Source: a virus. From it: DNA of 25,668 bases. Shown piece after piece: positions 13,724 through 19,911 of the stretch. The stretch's first letter is position 1. Each line of letters opens with the position of its first letter. The position numbers and the translations under genes were made by a program. The notes under the pieces were generated by a model. That model saw only the letters and a list, made by a program, of their open reading frames with translations. It did not search any database and was not told the origin of the DNA. The stretch is from positions 1-25,668 of the IMG/VR virus record IMGVR_UViG_3300031651_000019. One strand, written 5' to 3'.

Positions 13724-14011
13724 TTAATCTAGAATCTCGCCTATTGTGACGATGGGCAAAATCACCTCTACCATCGGCCACCCGAAAATCGTTTTACCAT
13801 TTTCTCCTAAGAAACACTTTCGTTCTGGGGATTGTCTAGCTATATGCGACATAAGAAGCCGCCTTTGCTCGGGAGATACGCCCACGGTGAATTTAATGTT
13901 CTGGGGTATTCTTCTCCGACTATCGGCTACTTCAATCCCCTTATTTTGGAGCATCCTCCAAATTTGATTTAAAAGAATTTCCGCCTGGATATCTTGCTCG
14001 TTAATGTCCAT
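13724..14011 (-). CDS. Hypothetical early protein
   Basis: 95 residues with a strong start site (AGGAGGAATA). The N-terminus is helical (MDINEQDIQAEILLNQIWRM). A region rich in Arg follows (SPEQRRLLMSHIARQSPERK), and the C-terminus is hydrophobic (GWPMVEVILPIVTIGEILD). No domain recognised. Confidence 0.7.
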   Translation of the reverse strand: MDINEQDIQAEILLNQIWRMLQNKGIEVADSRRRIPQNIKFTVGVSPEQRRLLMSHIARQSPERKCFLGENGKTIFGWPMVEVILPIVTIGEILD

Positions 14012-14019
14012 TATTCCTC

Positions 14020-14235
14020 CTAAAGTAATCCCGCCTTCCGGGCGATTTTGTCGAAGAGGACGGTCTCGGTGCCGGTGCCATCTTCAAGGTAGACCTCGGC
14101 TTTGACGGGCACGCCGTCCTGGAAATGGAGCTCCCGGATGATGCCGTAGGGGTGAGCCTTCCCCCACTCGATGAGGGCCGCCTGGAGCGGGGAGAGCTGG
14201 TAATGGGTCAGCTTGACGCCGGTCCGGTCAGGCAT
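14020..14235 (-). CDS. Hypothetical early protein
   Basis: 71 residues. A helix MPDRTGVKLTHYQLSPLQAA and LIEWGKAHPYG lead into a beta segment, HFQDGVPVKAEVYLEDGTGT. GGAAGAAGGCAA precedes the ATG. It overlaps the upstream gene by 28 bp. GC-rich codons contrast with the AT-rich genes just downstream, which suggests a different origin. Family not recognised. Confidence 0.75.
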   Translation of the reverse strand: MPDRTGVKLTHYQLSPLQAALIEWGKAHPYGIIRELHFQDGVPVKAEVYLEDGTGTETVLFDKIARKAGLL

Positions 14236-14456
14236 TTGCCTTCTTCCTTTCGCTCTTTCATAAATCTCTGGTAAGCCTCCGAGTATTCGAAGTATTTATC
14301 TATGGTCTGCCACTGCCAGTCCCTCAGACGCTGAGCCATGTAGCTGCTTACCCCCAAAGCCCGGCAGTAGGCGTATTTCTGCCGGCGCTCTTCGGCATCC
14401 TGCCAGAGGTTACAGAACTTGCGGGTGCATTGAGAGTACCTGTCGGGGACATCCAA
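14208..14456 (-). CDS. Hypothetical early protein, likely TTG start
   Basis: 82 residues. The TTG at 14456 is preferred because AAAGGAG lies nine bases upstream, formed by the end of the preceding gene. The product has a Cys-containing helical N-terminus (DVPDRYSQCTRKFCNLWQDA) and WQWQTIDKYFEYSEAYQRFM in the second half, ending in a charged tail. C-x4-C and a later Cys could bind metal, but no known ribbon is evident. Function unknown. Confidence 0.65.
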   Translation of the reverse strand: MDVPDRYSQCTRKFCNLWQDAEERRQKYAYCRALGVSSYMAQRLRDWQWQTIDKYFEYSEAYQRFMKERKEEGKCLTGPASS

Positions 14457-14460
14457 AATA

Positions 14461-14694
14461 TCAATCTCCTTTCGCAATTTCGCCGAGCCGCTTGATGAGG
14501 TCGACGGGGATGCAGTAGACAGCGCGCTTGCCGTCGCCGGTGACTTTCATCCTATAAGAGGCGAGCAGCTCGAGGATTTTGCCCAGGGCGCTGCGGGCGC
14601 CGGCCTCCGCGAGCTGCCTGACCGCCTCATCGCTGGCGGACGGCTCGGCGCTCCTGACAGCCGGCATGAAGTCGTCAATCTTCAGCATCGTCAT
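14461..14694 (-). CDS. Hypothetical helical protein
   Basis: 77 residues from ATG 14694 (AAGGAGGCAAA upstream). MTMLKIDDFMPAVRSAEPSA is followed by two helices, DEAVRQLAEAGARSALGKIL and ELLASYRM, and a beta end KRAVYCIPVDLIKRLGEIAK. The overall pattern suits a small winged-helix-like domain, but that is tentative. The start overlaps the stop of the HNH gene (ATGA). Confidence 0.7.
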   Translation of the reverse strand: MTMLKIDDFMPAVRSAEPSASDEAVRQLAEAGARSALGKILELLASYRMKVTGDGKRAVYCIPVDLIKRLGEIAKGD

Positions 14695-15419
14695 TTTGCC
14701 TCCTTTTGCCCGGTTACATTCCGCGCCCCGGATGGGTCTTTGAAGTAGACCTTCCATATCCCGCAGTCATCTGCCCGTTCGAGCGCGCCTTTTCGCGAGT
14801 ACCAGGCTTTGAGATAGCGTTTGAGCGTGGTCTGGTTGGCGCCGATATCATTGGCACCGGAGTCGAGAAGGTCGTCCTCGGGCAGCGGTCCGTGCTGAAG
14901 GAGCTCTTTCCATACCCAGACGGCATAGGAAGGCTGGTATTTGCTGTTGGCCTTCATCTCCGCGGAACCGTTCATATAATCGAGTACCGCTTTGACCGAG
15001 TAATCGGGTACCGGTACATCCAGCCTGTTTCTCCTGGCTACCCTCCCGAATTCCCCGGCTATTTTATTGTCCACTCCGGGTATACGTACCCCTTGGCGAC
15101 TTGATTTGCCTTGTTTCTCGCGCTCGCGCGCGCGCTCGCTCATTCTCAGGGCACGATAGTGTTCGATGATTTTCCGGTGCATCCGCGGGCGGTTTTTGTC
15201 CTCCGCATCGACGCTGCGGAAATAGATATTGCACTGGCCGCAGACAAGGCTGATATTGTCCGGGTCCCATATTACGTCCGGGTCATAGGAGATATGGTCA
15301 ACCTGGAGCTTCTGCCCGGGGGGCGGCGGGCTTTTGCAGATGAGGCAGGTCTCACCATAGGTGGCTACCAGCCATTTATAGTTGGTTTCGCTGACGCTCT
15401 GGCTGCCCCGGTTTCCCAT
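14691..15419 (-). CDS. HNH endonuclease with a C-terminal extension
   Basis: 242 residues. HNH domain at about 20-70: C25-x2-C28 (TCLICKS), VDHISYD with His42, WDPDNISLVC with Asn55, and C60-x2-C63. A very Arg-rich linker follows (SERAREREKQGKSSRQ). The C-terminal half (about 130-230) has YQPSYAVWVWKELLQHGPLP then NQTTLKRYLKAWYSRKGALE, which looks like a winged-helix DNA-binding region. Free-standing or homing-type nucleases with such tails are common in phages. GGAGGGAGCTTA precedes the ATG. It is one of two HNH genes here and is not related closely to the one beside terS. Confidence 0.85.
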   Translation of the reverse strand: MGNRGSQSVSETNYKWLVATYGETCLICKSPPPPGQKLQVDHISYDPDVIWDPDNISLVCGQCNIYFRSVDAEDKNRPRMHRKIIEHYRALRMSERAREREKQGKSSRQGVRIPGVDNKIAGEFGRVARRNRLDVPVPDYSVKAVLDYMNGSAEMKANSKYQPSYAVWVWKELLQHGPLPEDDLLDSGANDIGANQTTLKRYLKAWYSRKGALERADDCGIWKVYFKDPSGARNVTGQKEAK

Positions 15420-15458
15420 TAAGCTCCCTCCTATATATAATAGGTAATATGCTGAGGC

Positions 15459-15836
15459 TTATTTTGATTCTCCCAACGATAGCCAAAAGGATAAATCGCT
15501 TATCGGGAGAACCCACCAAGGGCATTTACTACGAGCAAAGGCAACAATGCCTAAAACCTCACCATCAACCTTTTTCCTGGCATGTTCCATCGAAGCCCCT
15601 GTGGTTAGAACGTCATCCACAATGAGCGTAGGCCCTTCGGTTACATATCCAGATAGAGCATGAGCAAGTTTCATCCCGCCCTCTGGTATTCCAATGACAG
15701 CACCAAACTTAACACGCTTTTTTATCGAAAAGGCTAATGTTCGCCAATCCTCATCGGTAAGAGCGTCACAGTTTATCAAAAAATGGCTCTTATCTCCTGA
15801 ATGTAATGTGAAATTGCCCAGTTCAAATAAACCCAT
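15459..15836 (-). CDS. Phosphoribosyltransferase-like protein
   Basis: 125 residues. The PRPP-binding signature is clear: GPTLIVDDVLTTGASMEHAR, with Asp74-Asp75 and Thr78-Thr79-Gly80, preceded by AVIGIPEGGMKLAHALSGY, a PRTase-type loop-and-helix. The N-terminal strand LHSGDKSHFLINC resembles the start of orotate phosphoribosyltransferases. It is much shorter than full PyrE (about 200 residues), so the hood or dimer parts are reduced. A nucleobase or PRPP-linked role in the infected cell is expected; the substrate is unknown. AGGGGGTAGATA precedes the ATG and begins just after the stop of the upstream gene. Confidence 0.82.
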   Translation of the reverse strand: MGLFELGNFTLHSGDKSHFLINCDALTDEDWRTLAFSIKKRVKFGAVIGIPEGGMKLAHALSGYVTEGPTLIVDDVLTTGASMEHARKKVDGEVLGIVAFARSKCPWWVLPISDLSFWLSLGESK

Positions 15837-15839
15837 TAT

Positions 15840-16022
15840 CTACCCCCTGATGTTATTTTGTTGTGAATCTGCTTTTTTTATCGACTCACTTAATTCCTCA
15901 AAGAGTGCATCGTAATGCTTGGCTCTGATAATTTCTACGTCTATGCCCAACTCTTTTGCCAATACTGACAGTTCAATAATTGAGGCATTTACTCCAGCCC
16001 TAAAATCCTTCAACGTTATCAT
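15840..16022 (-). CDS. Small helical protein, paralogue of the gene at 16268-16498
   Basis: 60 residues. The segment SIIELSVLAKELGIDVEIIR, then AKHYDALFEELSESI, matches SILELSVLAGRLGVDEDSIR, then EKHMDMLFESLKVAI, in the gene two places upstream. The shared core is S-I-x-E-L-S-V-L-A-x-x-L-G-[IV]-D-x-x-x-I-R-x-K-H-x-D-x-L-F-E. It could be a small helix-turn-helix-like or protein-interaction unit. CGGAGTGTTGA is the ribosome-binding region. Function unknown. Confidence 0.75.
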   Translation of the reverse strand: MITLKDFRAGVNASIIELSVLAKELGIDVEIIRAKHYDALFEELSESIKKADSQQNNIRG

Positions 16023-16037
16023 TCAACACTCCGAGGC

Positions 16038-16280
16038 TTATTTGCCCCTCATCATTCGTAACCTCGAAATAGCAACCGGGCTCCAAGGATGCTTAACTTC
16101 ATCCAGCAGGTCAAAACCCTCTACCGCCCCGTGAAACAGGTATTTGATATTCCCACCATCTTCGGGACGAATAGCGGCGTAGTTTTCTCCGTATCGAATC
16201 TCAACGGTTTGAACAACGCCAATCCCAACCCCCAACGGCCCGAAATACCTAACCTTATCTCCGACATTTACAGTCTGCAT
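16038..16280 (-). CDS. Small beta-barrel-like hypothetical protein
   Basis: 80 residues. The start MQTVNVGDKVRYFGPLGVGI, then GVVQTVEIRYGENYAAIRPE, is typical of a small SH3/KOW-like beta barrel that begins 'vGDkVry'. The C-terminus is Arg-rich (AISRLRMMRGK). It overlaps the upstream paralogue gene by 13 bp and uses GGTGAGTTGAA before ATG. Nucleic-acid binding is possible but not shown. Confidence 0.7.
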   Translation of the reverse strand: MQTVNVGDKVRYFGPLGVGIGVVQTVEIRYGENYAAIRPEDGGNIKYLFHGAVEGFDLLDEVKHPWSPVAISRLRMMRGK

Positions 16281-16498
16281 TTCAACTCACCGATGGTTAT
16301 TTGGCTGATTATCGCAACCTTGAGACTCTCAAACAGCATGTCCATATGCTTTTCCCTGATACTGTCCTCGTCCACACCCAGCCTCCCAGCCAGAACGGAT
16401 AACTCTAAAATTGATAACCCATCTAGCTTATACATTAACGCCTCATTGCTATCAATTCGCTGGACTTCATCAACAAGATTATCGTATTTCTTGCTCAT
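16268..16498 (-). CDS. Small helical protein, paralogue of the gene at 15840-16022
   Basis: 76 residues: an extra N-terminal helix (MSKKYDNLVDEVQRIDSNEA) followed by the shared core described for 15840-16022. The pair are separated by one gene, so a duplication of a two-gene unit or insertion between copies is likely. The ATG is preceded by CGGTGAATAGGA, a variant of the boundary sequence seen before its neighbours. Confidence 0.75.
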   Translation of the reverse strand: MSKKYDNLVDEVQRIDSNEALMYKLDGLSILELSVLAGRLGVDEDSIREKHMDMLFESLKVAIISQITIGELKCRL

Positions 16499-16514
16499 TC
16501 CTATTCACCGAAGT

Positions 16515-16721
16515 TTATTTTGTTAATTCAGGATTTAGCCAGTTCTTCTCCTTCATGTATTCAAAGCGACATATACCGCAGTTGTTATGCTTCGGGCAGA
16601 ACTCACGATTTTTACACTCAGGATTAAAATCATCGTCATCAATATTCTTTAGAAATTCAATTAAATCAACTTTATCCTCTGCCACTATATACACTCCCTC
16701 ATCTGAGGTTATTTTGCTCAT
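16515..16721 (-). CDS. Acidic protein with C-terminal Cys cluster
   Basis: 68 residues. An acidic N-terminal half (DKVDLIEFLKNIDDDDFNPE) is followed by CKNREFCPKHNNCGICRFEY, giving C-x5-C-x5-C-x2-C plus a His, a probable small zinc site. The ATG overlaps the stop of the 20-codon ORF upstream. AT-rich. Family not recognised. Confidence 0.7.
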   Translation of the reverse strand: MSKITSDEGVYIVAEDKVDLIEFLKNIDDDDFNPECKNREFCPKHNNCGICRFEYMKEKNWLNPELTK

Positions 16722-16780
16722 ATCGCTACATTTTTCTCAAGCACATCATAATAATCTAGTCTATCTTCTATTGTGTCCAC
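16718..16780 (-). CDS. 20-codon ORF, possible coupled leader peptide
   Basis: GTG start at 16780 with GGAG seven bases upstream; the product is MDTIEDRLDYYDVLEKNVAI. Its TGA overlaps the ATG of the Cys-cluster gene, so it may couple translation. It is preceded by the same CGGAGTGTTGA boundary element as the gene at 15840-16022. Confidence 0.4.
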   Translation of the reverse strand: MDTIEDRLDYYDVLEKNVAI

Positions 16781-16799
16781 TTCAACACTCCGATGTTAA

Positions 16800-16967
16800 T
16801 TAGTTTTTCCATCCTCTTTTACTGATAAATACTTTCCAACTTCTTGAACTCCTTCTTAAATACTGCCATAACTCCAAATATCGCCAAGAAATCAAGACAG
16901 ACTTATCTTTTAAGTCAAAGTCGTATTCCCAAGGTCTCAACGGATTGTCAGGCTCTTTTATCCCCAA
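16800..16967 (-). CDS. 55-residue basic protein with TTG start
   Basis: TTG start at 16967, with GGGAGG five bases upstream, an ideal site. The product has an acidic/aromatic N-terminus (GIKEPDNPLRPWEYDFDLKD) and an aromatic, basic C-terminus (SWRYLELWQYLRRSSRSWKV, then FISKRGWKN). Its ribosome-binding region is part of the direct repeat that also begins the methyltransferase gene. Function unknown; the six Trp residues in 55 are unusual. Confidence 0.6.
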   Translation of the reverse strand: MGIKEPDNPLRPWEYDFDLKDKSVLISWRYLELWQYLRRSSRSWKVFISKRGWKN

Positions 16968-16969
16968 CT

Positions 16970-17010
16970 AGCCCTCCCATTTTTACCTAGCTTATTTATT
17001 TGTTCGCCTC
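16970..17010. repeat. Direct repeat copy 1, downstream of the C5-methyltransferase-like gene
   Basis: On the minus strand: TTTTACGAGGC, variable bases, then AATAAGCTAGGTAAAAATGG and GAG. The second copy is at about 17565-17607. The 3' 23 bases are identical and the TTTACGAGGC part nearly so. In this copy it spans the last codons of the methyltransferase gene and the start region of the next gene. Confidence 0.8.
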
Positions 17011-17589
17011 GTAAAACGCCCGCGCGAACCCGGGCGGTGTAATACTCCTAACTGTTTTGGTGCGCTCACTACGACCACCATAATTAAGGTGCATTTTACT
17101 GCCCTGCGTTGGTTCAACGGGATTCTTTTCAGGGATATTGAAAGCACCCCAGAGGCAAGTCTCTTTTATATATGGGTCGCCGTAATCACAGGGGTGAAAG
17201 CGCATTACATAAGGCCCGATGTAATCTTTAAGCCAGCCGACAGGGTTCTCAAGGCAAAAGAATTCGGGCTTGACTGCATAATAAAATCTGATACAAGCAT
17301 CAACCACCGATAAGCCCTCCAAGACTTCACTGGTGGGGCGTAAGGCTCTCCACTTTGCACCACTTCCAGCAAACACTGTGCAGGGTGGTGCAGCCAGGAT
17401 ACCATAAACGGGTTCGTCTGGCTTTAACAAGAGACGAACATCAAAGCCGTTCTTGGTATCAAAACAGCGAACAGTATAGCCAGCTTCCTGGTATGGCTTG
17501 GCCCATTCCTCCGAATAATCACAGAGGCTATAAATTATCTTCTCCGAGTTATCCAAACTGTCTCTCCCATTTTTACCTAGCTTATTCAT
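16996..17589 (-). CDS. Short C5-cytosine DNA methyltransferase-like protein
   Basis: 197 residues, about half a typical Dcm-type enzyme. Motif IV is intact: GILAAPPCTVFAGSG with catalytic Cys70. Motif VI is FFCLENPVGWL (ENP at 114-116). The N-terminal IIYSLCDYSEEWAKPYQEAG, then YTVRCFDTKNGFDVR, takes the place of motif I and II (SAM pocket). The stretch ETCLWGAFNIPEKNPVEP precedes the C-terminus. No separate target-recognition domain fits in this length. Many phages carry this short form and its substrate is uncertain. The annotated ATG at 17589 lacks a clear ribosome-binding site; a TTG at 17556 (GGGAG upstream) is an alternative. It is bracketed by direct repeats. Confidence 0.82.
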   Translation of the reverse strand: MNKLGKNGRDSLDNSEKIIYSLCDYSEEWAKPYQEAGYTVRCFDTKNGFDVRLLLKPDEPVYGILAAPPCTVFAGSGAKWRALRPTSEVLEGLSVVDACIRFYYAVKPEFFCLENPVGWLKDYIGPYVMRFHPCDYGDPYIKETCLWGAFNIPEKNPVEPTQGSKMHLNYGGRSERTKTVRSITPPGFARAFYEANK

Positions 17590-17607
17590 GCCTGTTTAGC
17601 CTCGTAA
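17565..17607. repeat. Direct repeat copy 2, upstream of the C5-methyltransferase-like gene
   Basis: Minus strand GTTTACGAGGCTAAACAGGC followed by ATGAATAAGCTAGGTAAAAA and TGGGAG. Read in one frame, the first part encodes V-Y-E-A-K-Q-A-stop, close to the F-Y-E-A-N-K-stop end of the gene it precedes. It therefore looks like the leftover 3' end of a second copy of the same gene. Confidence 0.75.
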
Positions 17608-17630
17608 ACTCCCCCTGTTTTCACCGGATG

Positions 17631-18302
17631 CTATTTTGCAGGCATCTCCTGCCTTAATATCCTTTTCAGGTTATCTTTAATCTTTACCTGGGTTATCTTT
17701 GCCAACTCCTGAATGAGCTGGCGTGTCTTCTCCGGTGACGGCTCTGGTAGGTTGTGTCCTTTGCTATCAGCACCGATGCTCACGAACTCTGGCTTAATCT
17801 CCTCTATCCAGCGCACTAACTCATCAAGGTCAAAATCCATGATAGGCTCTATGCTGACCATTTTTGGCAGGATTGACTCCTGTATGTGTTCCTTACGCAA
17901 TTCTGTTCGTGGAGCTAAGCTGATAAAATCATATTTGCGATTTGTCTCTATAGTCGTGCCAATAATGGCTTCGTCTGGAAAGAAGTCTAATATTTCTATA
18001 AAACGTATTGGGTTCTTAGATTGAAACAAATATCTATTTCCATATTCCATACAATGAAACATAACTTGCTCAATCCATTTGTCAGGGATGTACTCTGCCC
18101 ACATATCACATGAGCTTCCAACAAAGATAGTGTTGCCGGAGCCGAGGTCTGTTTTTAATTCCTTTTCGTCAAAGTGCAACTCAGGCTGCGGGTACTGTTT
18201 CATGTAGCAGTAAATGCAATCATGGGGACACTTACCCTTAATCACGTTCCATGTGTGTGTCACCCAGGGATACATGTTACCTGTCTGTTTATTTAAGCTC
18301 AT
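17631..18302 (-). CDS. Radical-SAM-type phage protein (DUF5131/Gp37-Gp68-like)
   Basis: 223 residues. The canonical radical-SAM cluster motif C25-x3-C29-x2-C32 is in KGKCPHDCIYCYMKQYPQP. It is followed by the features of the DUF5131 group: NTIFVGSSCDMWAEYIPDKW, then NRYLFQSKNPIRFIEILDFF, IIGTTIETNR, and the late SIEPIMDFDLDELVRWIEEI with EFVSIGADSKGHNLPEPSPE. It should bind a 4Fe-4S cluster and SAM; the substrate of the family is unknown. GGAGTAAG precedes the ATG. It is next to the cytosine methyltransferase-like gene and two genes from tiny membrane and zinc-ribbon genes. Confidence 0.85.
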   Translation of the reverse strand: MSLNKQTGNMYPWVTHTWNVIKGKCPHDCIYCYMKQYPQPELHFDEKELKTDLGSGNTIFVGSSCDMWAEYIPDKWIEQVMFHCMEYGNRYLFQSKNPIRFIEILDFFPDEAIIGTTIETNRKYDFISLAPRTELRKEHIQESILPKMVSIEPIMDFDLDELVRWIEEIKPEFVSIGADSKGHNLPEPSPEKTRQLIQELAKITQVKIKDNLKRILRQEMPAK

Positions 18303-18303
18303 C

Positions 18304-18528
18304 TTACTCCTTCAGCCCTATGGCGCATTCCAGCCCGTGGGAGCGGTGATTCCTCTTGGATACATCCTGAGCGATACACAGGCGGAGGTAATCATTCCTG
18401 TTTTCCAGATATTGGTTAGCCTCCCGGTGACTGAAGCCCAGACTTTCCAATCTACGCGCCCCCCAGGGTTTACTTTTAATACCTCTGGATACCTTCCAGG
18501 ATATCTCTCTTCTCTCTGGCAAAATCAT
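18304..18528 (-). CDS. Small basic hypothetical protein
   Basis: 74 residues, basic (MILPERREISWKVSRGIKSK, then PWGARRLESLGFSHREANQY). The second half is helical and contains a potential helix-turn-helix, GFSHREANQYLENRNDYLRL. GTGAGGAG adjoins the ATG. Its stop is 1 bp from the start of the radical-SAM gene. Function unknown. Confidence 0.65.
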   Translation of the reverse strand: MILPERREISWKVSRGIKSKPWGARRLESLGFSHREANQYLENRNDYLRLCIAQDVSKRNHRSHGLECAIGLKE

Positions 18529-18538
18529 CTCCTCACCT

Positions 18539-18619
18539 TCACCTCTTCGTCCTATCCCAGTAACAGAGCAGGAACCCGAACAATATGACCGCCAGATAAA
18601 TCTCGAACCAGCCGCTCAT
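18539..18619 (-). CDS. 26-residue single-pass membrane peptide
   Basis: MSGWFEIYLAVILFGFLLCY then WDRTKR: a single hydrophobic helix with a basic C-terminus. GGAGGTAAAAG gives a strong start site, and the ATG overlaps the stop of the zinc-ribbon gene (ATGA). It is a relative of the 27-residue peptide at 25069-25152: both share W-x-E-I-Y-L-A, a hydrophobic run, L-x-C-Y-x-D and a basic end. A membrane-associated regulator or lysis accessory is possible. Confidence 0.7.
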   Translation of the reverse strand: MSGWFEIYLAVILFGFLLCYWDRTKR

Positions 18620-18792
18620 CTTTTACCTCCCGTCTTCATCCTGTTGCCGATACCGCGCACCAGCTTCAGAGGCTCCAGCGGCTTGATATCCCTCGTGTCC
18701 CCGCACTGGAGGCAGTGAAGGTAATAATCATGGTACTCGTCCCGCTCCAGGAACAAATCGCCGCCGCACCTCGGACAGGAACGCGGTATCAT
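18616..18792 (-). CDS. Zinc-ribbon miniprotein
   Basis: 58 residues with two CxxC knuckles: CPRCGGDLFLERDEYHDYYL, then HCLQCGDTRD, the classic small zinc ribbon, followed by a basic tail (LKLVRGIGNRMKTGGKR). The ATG overlaps the stop of the gene upstream and its own stop overlaps the membrane-peptide start, so three genes are translationally chained. Likely nucleic-acid binding. Confidence 0.75.
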   Translation of the reverse strand: MIPRSCPRCGGDLFLERDEYHDYYLHCLQCGDTRDIKPLEPLKLVRGIGNRMKTGGKR

Positions 18793-19538
18793 GCCTTACC
18801 CCTTACCAGCTCCCTGTAGGTCTTCAACCATTCAATCTGTACGTCCTTCCTCCACCACGGGTTGAACTTGGGGAAGGCCGGGAGCCCTGGTACATAATTG
18901 GGGAGTTTGAGAATGCTTGTCGGCATTTTATCACCGTGTTCAACGCTAACATCAGCACCGGCGGGGTTACCTTTGTCCACCGCAGCAGGCTTCTCAAACT
19001 CTGATTTTGGCTCCGCCGCCGGCTCAGGGTTTTTAGTCTTGTATTTTGCAATCGGCAAACCATGCCGCCTGCGGAACGATGACCAGCCGCCCGCAGAAAA
19101 CCCCCAGCGCTTCCTGGCAGCCGGGTTGCCTTTCCGTAAACCCAGCCTCTCAACAAGATAACGATGGTCGGCGAGAATGGCCTGGGCATTCTCCTCGTAA
19201 TATTTCCCCAGCGCTATCCGGGCCTGGATATTATTCATGCCGACGGTATCGGGCCTGGGCGGCACGGGGGGCAGGCCGGCGTGCATGGCGTTGTGGTCTT
19301 CCTTTTTCATCACCACGATGTTGTCAGCTTCGGTTTTCGGTTTTATGTCCATAGTCTTCATACCTCCTTTTGATTGGGGTCCCTCCTTTTCATGTTTTTC
19401 ATTCTGTATTCTGGCCTGCTCAACGGCGGCTGTGGCACCACTTCTGGGAAAGAACCGGACGGCGCCGCAGTAGCAGGTGGCGCGGTCAACAAGGCTGGTG
19501 AGGGGCTGCTTGTCCCACTGATGCTTATGTTCGTTCAT
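18789..19538 (-). CDS. Two-part hypothetical protein with internal start
   Basis: 249 residues. The N-terminal ~60 residues carry H4, H6, C22 and C24 (DRATCYCGAVRFFPRSG), a possible metal site. A second part starts near Met60/63, where AAGGAGG in the DNA lies in front of the in-frame ATGs at 19361 and 19352, so a C-terminal product of about 190 residues is probably made separately. That part includes ARIALGKYYEENAQAILADH (about 106-125) and GNPAARKRWGFSAGGWSSFR with a Gly/Arg-rich, possibly DNA-binding region, then a Pro/Ala/Glu linker and LPNYVPGLPAFPKFNPWWRK. Function unknown. Confidence 0.7.
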   Translation of the reverse strand: MNEHKHQWDKQPLTSLVDRATCYCGAVRFFPRSGATAAVEQARIQNEKHEKEGPQSKGGMKTMDIKPKTEADNIVVMKKEDHNAMHAGLPPVPPRPDTVGMNNIQARIALGKYYEENAQAILADHRYLVERLGLRKGNPAARKRWGFSAGGWSSFRRRHGLPIAKYKTKNPEPAAEPKSEFEKPAAVDKGNPAGADVSVEHGDKMPTSILKLPNYVPGLPAFPKFNPWWRKDVQIEWLKTYRELVRGKA

Positions 19539-19572
19539 CTTCGGCTGAACCTCCCTCCGTTAAATCGGGGCA

Positions 19573-19911
19573 TTAAACCATCATCTCCTGGCGGGCATTT
19601 TCGTAATACCTGGCGGTGTCCCGGATAATATGCCGGCGGCGCAGGAATATCCGCACCGCCCTTTTCTGTAATGACCTGGTGTACCTTCTGGCTTCCTCCG
19701 TGCTGGCGGGGAAAAAATAACCGGGCGGCTCCTCGGTGGCCGAGCAGACGGGGAAATGCTCCTTTATCAGTTCCTCGATAGCCTTCCGTACAGGGCGGTC
19801 ATCCCGGAAACCGAACATCCCGGCCAGTGACCCCGCATCAATAGCCTTTTCCCTGCCGATGTGCAGTATCAAGACGCGGCGCAGACTTGATTTTAGCTCG
19901 ACTTCAGTCAT
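19573..19911 (-). CDS. Winged-helix DNA-binding-like protein
   Basis: 112 residues. The N-terminal part is a small winged helix: SLRRVLILHIGREKAIDAGS, then LAGMFGFRDDRPVRKAIEEL with the recognition helix, and a wing PVCSATEEPPGYFFPAS. The Arg-rich helix RSLQKRAVRIFLRRRHIIRD follows. Such proteins are common in early phage regions, often near replication genes. The ATG overlaps the end of the frameshifted gene (19904-20144). Confidence 0.72.
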   Translation of the reverse strand: MTEVELKSSLRRVLILHIGREKAIDAGSLAGMFGFRDDRPVRKAIEELIKEHFPVCSATEEPPGYFFPASTEEARRYTRSLQKRAVRIFLRRRHIIRDTARYYENARQEMMV

